Positions 58,904 through 64,000 of a DNA stretch of 64,000 bases are shown here, one piece after another. The stretch is taken from contig NC_059480.1 of NCBI RefSeq assembly GCF_018139145.2, positions 11,036,428 through 11,100,427 on the forward strand, in the 5' to 3' direction. Made by a program: the position numbers and the translations under genes. Position 1 is the first letter of the stretch. Every line of letters begins with the position of its first letter. This DNA comes from Gymnogyps californianus. Its lineage: Eukaryota > Chordata > Aves > Accipitriformes > Cathartidae. The notes under the pieces are model-generated. The model had not been told where the DNA came from and did no database searches. It worked only from the letters and a program-made list of their open reading frames with translations.

Positions 58904-61900
58904 CTGGGAAATGGAGGTGGGGAAGAAGGAGAAGGAAGAGTCAAAACCTGCTCTTGCTGTAAGGTATTAACTTAAGGGGTGTCCCTCCACTGCCCCCTTC
59001 CCTGTCACCCATGCCCCAAAATGATCCCATCTTGAAAGGATTCAAGAAGTCTGGCTGCTTGACTTCATACTGTAGGAAGTCTGCGGCTGTAAAAGGAGGG
59101 GGAGAGAATACTCTGTCATGTGCTTCCCCTCCCCACCTCAGTAAGGGAGGAGGACAGCTGCCCTGCACTTTCTGGCTCTTCTCTGAAAAGATGAAAGCTA
59201 GAAACTTGGACCTCATGCAGTATGTAAGTTTAAACTTTAAATTTAGAAATTTAATGGGGAATCATGAGATCAGGTAATTTTCAGAATTACAGTAACTTAA
59301 AGGTGCATTCAATGAAACTATGTAACTTAGAATTACCCTAGTAATAGACCCATAGATTGCCTTTCAGCTTGCTTCCTGCTTCTGTTTAGGGTATTTTGAC
59401 AATAAACTGGTGGATGGTAAGCCTTTAAATAAAAAATAATTTAAAAAACCCCCAACCCTGAGTAATAGGTGGTGGTCTTTCCTTGTGCTCTATGAAAATA
59501 TTCTTAAACTTTTTGCAAAAATGCAAAATTGGCAGAACTAGAGGACAAGTAGGTTGTAGTAGCTACTGGCAGTTCACTTTAAATGAACCTGTTTTTCAAG
59601 TGAGTAACTGTCCTAAGCTAGCACGTTACCTACTATCTTCCCAAAGGCTAATCTTGGAGTAGAACCCTCTTTTGGAGGAGAGTAGGGGAACTGAGGGCAG
59701 CGTGAGTAATGTAGCTTACCTGGGTGCTGATATCCAGTCCCAGACCTTTTGCATCTACTACAACAACAGTTAAAATTGTCTGAATCACCAGTGCAACAAA
59801 GTTGTTGAAGCCAAACATCAAAGCATAACGCTCCATGCTTAGATTGACAGCAATCTGAAACCTGAAAATTGATGTACAGGTTAGCTAAACAATGGAGAAC
59901 AAGGACGTTTGCAGTTTACTTATGGGAGGAAGTTTGGGAACAATTTAATGTGCACAGTAGATTCTTCAAAGCCTCTTCAATCTTGGCTATTAAGCTTTAA
60001 CAGCTTCATTTTGGCAGAAATCCCTTGTTTTTCTGGCTTTGGCACTTTTGTGCATCCTACTTTTACTTATTTGGTGGATATTTTTGCTAAATAAAGACCC
60101 GTATATGTGCATTTGATCATTTAGAGAATACTTGTACATAGATCACTCAACAGCTAAATGCAGAATAAGGTAATTTCTGACTTGGAGTAACCTATTGTAA
60201 TGGTTAGGTCATATAATTTTAAGCATAGTTTTATATAAGCTAGAAATAATAAGTGCTGCTGTCATGACCTATTTAAAAATCTTATTTCTAGGGAAACTTT
60301 CAGTAAAATTTTGATGAATTTAAATGTGACACTGATTTAAAGCAATTTAATTAGAACAGTTGGGTATTATACTTACGTTGCTATTGTTATAAGAAGCATA
60401 TAGCATGCTTTAAACACAAGGTAACCAGCATAACATGCCCAGATGTTATCAGTAAAGTGCATGAGAAACAGAGAACCAGCATCCATTGCAGAGAAAATTC
60501 CTAAAGCCAGTTCACCAGAAAGATCCCAGTTTACTTTGACATATCCAACTGCCATGGATGTTGCTGAACCTAAAAATTTAAAAGTAATAATTATAACTCT
60601 GAAACATCATCCTTCTAGAACCATTCCATAACTGTGTGAATGGATCACACCAGGAGCTCTTGAGACTGTTACGGTCACAATGGGCTTTGATAATGGTGTG
60701 GCTTATCTTGTTTAGTGGTATGGGAGTCTTCTGTTTGGGTTTTTTCTCCTTGCTTACAGAGCCTTCACAGACTGAAGTACTCTGAGAAAGTGCCTCATGC
60801 CTAAGGCTGGAGGCAGCAGTGTACAGTCTATTGTTGTTACTCCATTTTTTGACAACTGTGAGCAAAGAGAAGAACAATCCCACCAAGCATTTTCTGCCAA
60901 AATATGCATAATGGAGTTTAATTCCTTCAGGTAAAGATCTTTATGAAACTAAAATCCATTGCACTCCTTCACGCTTTCTTTTTTTATGAAAGCGTCTTTT
61001 CGGTTTCTGGTGGAAAAACCTTACGAACTGCATTTGTCAATGCCTTATTGACTGTCACATATAGTAAAAACCCTTACTTAAGTGTAATATGGTATAACAA
61101 ACCCCAGTGCCTTGATTTTTTTAAAAAAATTTTTTTTTATTCTCTGCAATAATGATGAGGCTTACTTTTCTCCCCATCTCAATTCTGGAGAAATACCTTC
61201 TACTGCTTTAAGAAGGCTATCCAGCTATGGGGTTTTTTATGCTCCTTTAGCACAGAGTCTCCCGTAGGTTTATGAAAGCTCTTTGAAACACAGTGTGCGG
61301 AGGTTAGTAGCTCAAATGCAAAGAGAAGTCTGGTCCAGGCAGGTTATACAGCAGTGAGTTACTGGAGTCTAGAGAGTACCAGTTGCCCAGATGTTTTCAG
61401 GCAGGCTAGCACACTAGTGCAAAACTGGACTTCATTTGCTGCTTGTATGTGCTCTTCATCAGAATTACAAAAGTCATAGCAGGCCTACTCCTTTGGTCCA
61501 TCACTGCTATAACCAGAGGTTCCTAGTACTGTGAGTACTTTCTGTACCCTGAAATAGTATCAAGTGCCAGAGGGTGTAAAAGCAAGAAAGCCCTTGGGAA
61601 TAGTGCTCAAGCCAGTAGTCTGAGACGTTTTGGAGTAGCTTCAGTAAAATGCATTTTCATGCTGATTGCAGGGAGGAAGAGTAAACTGACAGTTCCCTGT
61701 AGAACTGTGAGATAAGGCTCCTGGTATGAAGGAGGAGACATAGCTGTGTTAATGTGAGCTTGAAAATGAGGCTGCATTGGTACTGCAGAGCTATTTAAAT
61801 GAGTTGCACTTTGCCCGTATGCCTTCTATTCTATGGCCAAAGAAGAATGTCATTTGGATGGACCAAGTAACTGTAATGAGAATCAGAATGGCTGAGGTTG

Positions 61901-63561
61901 GAAGAGACCTCTGGAGATCACCTAGCCCTGCTAAACGCAGGGTCAACTAGAGCAAGCCGCTCAGGATTGTGTCTAGGTTTTGAACATCTCCAAGGATGGA
62001 GAGTCCATACCTCTGGCCAACCTGTTCCAGTGTTAAATCACCCTTACAATAAAAATGTTCTTGTATGTTTAAGTGGAACTTTATTTAAATTTGTCACTGG
62101 GCACCACTGGGAAGAGTCTGGCTCTCTCCTCTTTACTCCTTCCCTTCAAGTCTTTATGCACATTTAAAAGATCCCTTGTTTTCTCAAGGCTAAACAATTG
62201 CAGTGCTCTCAGTCTCCCCTTGTATGTCAAACTCATCGATCAGGATACAGATGCAGTCACAGAATATTTGTTCAGGAGCACTCATCCTAAAATGATCTTT
62301 AATCCACTGTCTAAATGGACCATTTAGAGCAGTGTATCTGTTAATATGCTCTTAATTCTTTAAAACACCTAGCTTAAGGTGTATTTGAGGGAGGAATAGG
62401 CAAGGTGTCATTGCACAGGGTTTTTGAACTGCTTACTTGGGGTTAAATTCACGGTCTAAACAGAGCTGTGAACTTAAACTCTTAAAACATTTGATGCAAT
62501 GAGGCTCCCCTAAGAAGGAAAAGCTTATATCTATATGTTTTTGAAGATTATTTTTGAAGACCCCACTGATAAAGTTGTACAGTAAAAACATGCTTTGCAC
62601 GCTTTGTTTGGGTGTTACATTGGAGGCTGTTGCTGTTGATCTTGGTCCTTATAGGAGATAAAAAGAAAGGCACCAAAGGCATTGCTGAAGAATGCCATCA
62701 GCACAGGATGGGTTAGAAGTAGTTGCTAATGATCTTTTACTTACCTAAAAAAGTTGCTATAGCTTCAACAGCTCCATTGTACACTGCAGAGCTGTGAGAG
62801 GGGGCTCTGAAGTCCCACAGCACTTGGATATAATTCAGAACCTGGTTAAAGCCTGCAGTAGCCAGAGCCCACCACAGGGACCAGTAGAGAAGTTTCCTAG
62901 AGCTGTAGCAATCCCTCAAGTCCTTGCTCAGCTGCACCAGCACTCTGAGCACATGATTCTGGGGCTGGGGATTATCAGCCGCCCGTTCAGGTGCTGGTCC
63001 CCTGTCAGCAGATACAGAGCTCTTGTCCTCTTGGCAGCTCGCTGGCCTGTCGGAGCAGACCGTAGCCACAACTTTATCTGGTCCTGGGAGAGTTTCCGAG
63101 ACATCTTTCCTGTGGAAGAACATACTCTTTTGAGGCATTGGGAGGAAAAACGAACACACGAACGCCAGGGACACGGAAGCCAAAGTAATGGCGTTAAGGT
63201 GAAAGTAGGATACGTCTGCTAAGGAAACCAGCAGCTGTCCCAGCACCGCCGCAACGGTGGCTGCAACAAGAGTGATACTTCTGCAATAGCTCGTCACTCT
63301 CTGATAGTGATCGGTGCTGACGACACTGTAGATGTAGGCGTAATAGGCGACCTCGGTGGCTGTCACCATCCCGTAGAAGAATTCCACCACCTGCATGGCC
63401 ACCAGTCCGTGTGCGAAGAGGAGCAAGAGCCACGTGACGATGAAGCTGATGCCCTGGAGGAGGAGGATGGGCTTGTAGCGCACGTAGTCTGTAATCAGGA
63501 AGACTGGGAAAAGGAGTGCAAGGTAGGAGTATGTCCAAACTGGGAAAATCTGGTTGGTAAC
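58781..63561 (-). CDS. SLC19A3: SLC19A3 (thiamine transporter 2, THTR2), last four coding exons
   Basis: SLC19A3 is a plasma-membrane thiamine carrier of the reduced-folate/thiamine transporter family (12-helix MFS fold). Four - strand exons join in frame to 424 residues ending in TAA. The visible part starts [14 protein letters not shown] in helix 2, so only about 50 N-terminal residues, with the start codon, lie beyond the right edge. Recognisable blocks are [26 protein letters not shown]-type loop entry [13 protein letters not shown], a long hydrophilic cytoplasmic loop, [30 protein letters not shown] and [19 protein letters not shown]. These match THTR2 better than the paralogue SLC19A2, and position next to AGFG1 agrees. 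The glutamate in VEAIATF, a disease-associated site in human THTR2, is kept. The C-terminal tail is short compared with human. No frameshift or internal stop is seen. Confidence 0.95.
58904..59719 (-). other. SLC19A3: SLC19A3 last intron
   Basis: 816 bases, including a C/G-skewed patch near 58970-59160 and a short A/C-rich tract near 59427-59457. Nothing is recognised. Confidence 0.8.
59720..59861 (-). CDS. SLC19A3: SLC19A3 exon (helix 11)
   Basis: 142 nt. It completes the Thr codon and encodes [20 protein letters not shown], then a hydrophobic helix ending [16 protein letters not shown]. The acceptor is TTTTCAG and the donor GTAAGC. It ends in phase 0. Confidence 0.94.
59862..60376 (-). other. 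SLC19A3: SLC19A3 intron between helix 10 and helix 11 exons
   Basis: 515 bases, AT-rich, with nothing recognised. Confidence 0.8.
60377..60569 (-). CDS. SLC19A3: SLC19A3 exon (helices 8-10)
   Basis: 193 nt. It completes the Gly codon, then reads [19 protein letters not shown] through YMLLITIA and ends two bases into a Thr codon. The acceptor is TTTTTAG and the donor GTAAGT. The SATSMAV start differs from the mammalian equivalent, while the [10 protein letters not shown] block is conserved. Confidence 0.94.
60570..62744 (-). other. SLC19A3: SLC19A3 intron containing a CR1 copy
   Basis: 2.2 kb intron with an inverted CR1 fragment at about 61879-62250. The remainder is AT-rich with nothing recognised. 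Confidence 0.8.
61879..62250 (-). mobile_element. CR1 LINE fragment (3' end, truncated)
   Basis: The + strand reads as the reverse complement of an avian CR1 3' end. It starts GAATCAGAATGGCTGAGG with TTGGAAGAGACC, then AGATCACCTAG, CTCCAAGGATGGAGAGTCC, CAACCTGTTCCAGTG, TTCTCAAGGCTAAACAA and CTCTCAGTCTCC, the usual block order. It is 5'-truncated, as is typical, and moderately diverged. Its orientation equals that of the host gene SLC19A3. The left edge on the + strand is the CR1 3' end. Confidence 0.85.
62745..63561 (-). CDS. SLC19A3: SLC19A3 large exon (helices 2-7 and central loop)
   Basis: 817 nt, starting in phase 0 after a CTTCTAG acceptor and ending one base into a Gly codon at a GTAAGT donor. 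It encodes 272 residues: about five membrane segments, the long Ser/Pro/Asp-rich cytoplasmic loop, and the start of the second half ([14 protein letters not shown]). Corresponds to the single large coding exon of mammalian SLC19A3. Confidence 0.94.
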
Positions 63562-64000
63562 CTAGAAGAGAATAAAAGAGGAAGTATTTTTTAAAAAATA
63601 CATTTAAAATGTTGGTTTCGAAGCTTTTTGATGATAGTATTGAAGGACCATAGTTGTGGTGACAGGCAACATTGAATTGTGTGAATTGTGTAGACTTAAA
63701 CTGCCTTAATCTACAAAACTGTAAATGTACTCCTTAAGAGGCAAAGATAGTGATGCTAGGCTCCACTACATAAACAGGTAGATTGGCTTAAAACATCATT
63801 CTAGTAAAGGCCTATGAAGAAGGCAGATTTTGATGTGCAGCTGTTCAGAGCAATTATAACGGTGTTTGTGTCAGAGGAAAGTCTGTCCAGCATCAAATCC
63901 TATTCCCCACAGTAGCTGAAAATGAATGCCTATTTAGTTTTAACTTTTATGTGAGCCATTGTATACCTTTGGTCATCTCTCTCCTTTGTTAGAATTAGAA
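63562..64000 (-). other. SLC19A3: SLC19A3 intron upstream of the large exon (partial)
   Basis: AT-rich intronic sequence running off the window. A C/T-rich tract precedes the acceptor. The exon with the start codon is not present here. Confidence 0.8.

Noticed and set aside
58754..58975. 73-codon plus-strand open frame near the SLC19A3 3' end
   Set aside because: The minus strand of the same bases encodes helix 12 and the C-terminus of SLC19A3, so this frame is incidental.
62794..63594. Plus-strand open frames opposite the large SLC19A3 exon
   Set aside because: They are shadows of the real minus-strand coding sequence, which has clear family similarity and splice sites.
1..64000. CRISPR arrays, operons, tRNA/rRNA genes, phage or plasmid features
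   Set aside because: None seen; intron-exon structure and repeats show eukaryotic nuclear DNA.

Overview
This is a vertebrate nuclear window, almost certainly from a bird. The genes are split by GT-AG introns. The proteins are close to the known vertebrate products. The interspersed repeats are CR1 LINE fragments plus one roughly 1 kb solo LTR of a type I associate with avian endogenous retroviruses. There are no bacterial-style operons, CRISPR arrays or recognisable RNA genes. The species cannot be named from the sequence alone.

Layout. (1) Positions 1-840 hold the end of MRPL44 on the + strand: the tail of its last intron, then the final coding exon (669-840) and a poly(A) signal near 977-986. 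(2) About 1,000-16,800 is an AT-rich intergenic stretch with an old CR1 copy, homopolymer and G-rich tracts, and one possible orphan 3' terminal exon (3476-4130). (3) About 16,900-18,600 is a strong CpG island covering the AGFG1 promoter and first exon. (4) AGFG1 runs from 18053 to 54508 (+). Thirteen constitutive coding exons join in frame to give 564 residues, with canonical GT-AG introns. A frame-preserving 72-nt cassette exon lies at 46830-46901, and a weaker 48-nt cassette candidate at 51791-51838. A 1 kb solo LTR sits in intron 5. (5) 54,509-58,780 separates two convergent genes and carries the AGFG1 3' UTR and the SLC19A3 3' end. (6) SLC19A3 (thiamine transporter 2) lies on the - strand from 63561 down to 58781. 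Its last four coding exons are here (424 residues to the stop); the 5' exon with the start codon is beyond the right edge. An inverted CR1 copy lies in one of its introns.

The three genes do not form a pathway. MRPL44 is a mitoribosome protein, AGFG1 an ArfGAP-like FG/NPF-repeat protein of endocytosis and nucleoporin type, and SLC19A3 a plasma-membrane thiamine carrier. AGFG1 next to SLC19A3, tail to tail, matches the arrangement known in mammals. MRPL44 directly upstream of AGFG1 does not, because in human it lies megabases away on the same chromosome arm. The most useful leads are the AGFG1 alternative-exon architecture (a run of phase-1 symmetric FG/NPF modules, an untested 48-nt exon and a NAGNAG acceptor), the local synteny, and a perfect 11-bp hairpin in intron 5. 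I did not find a convincing new biological system.
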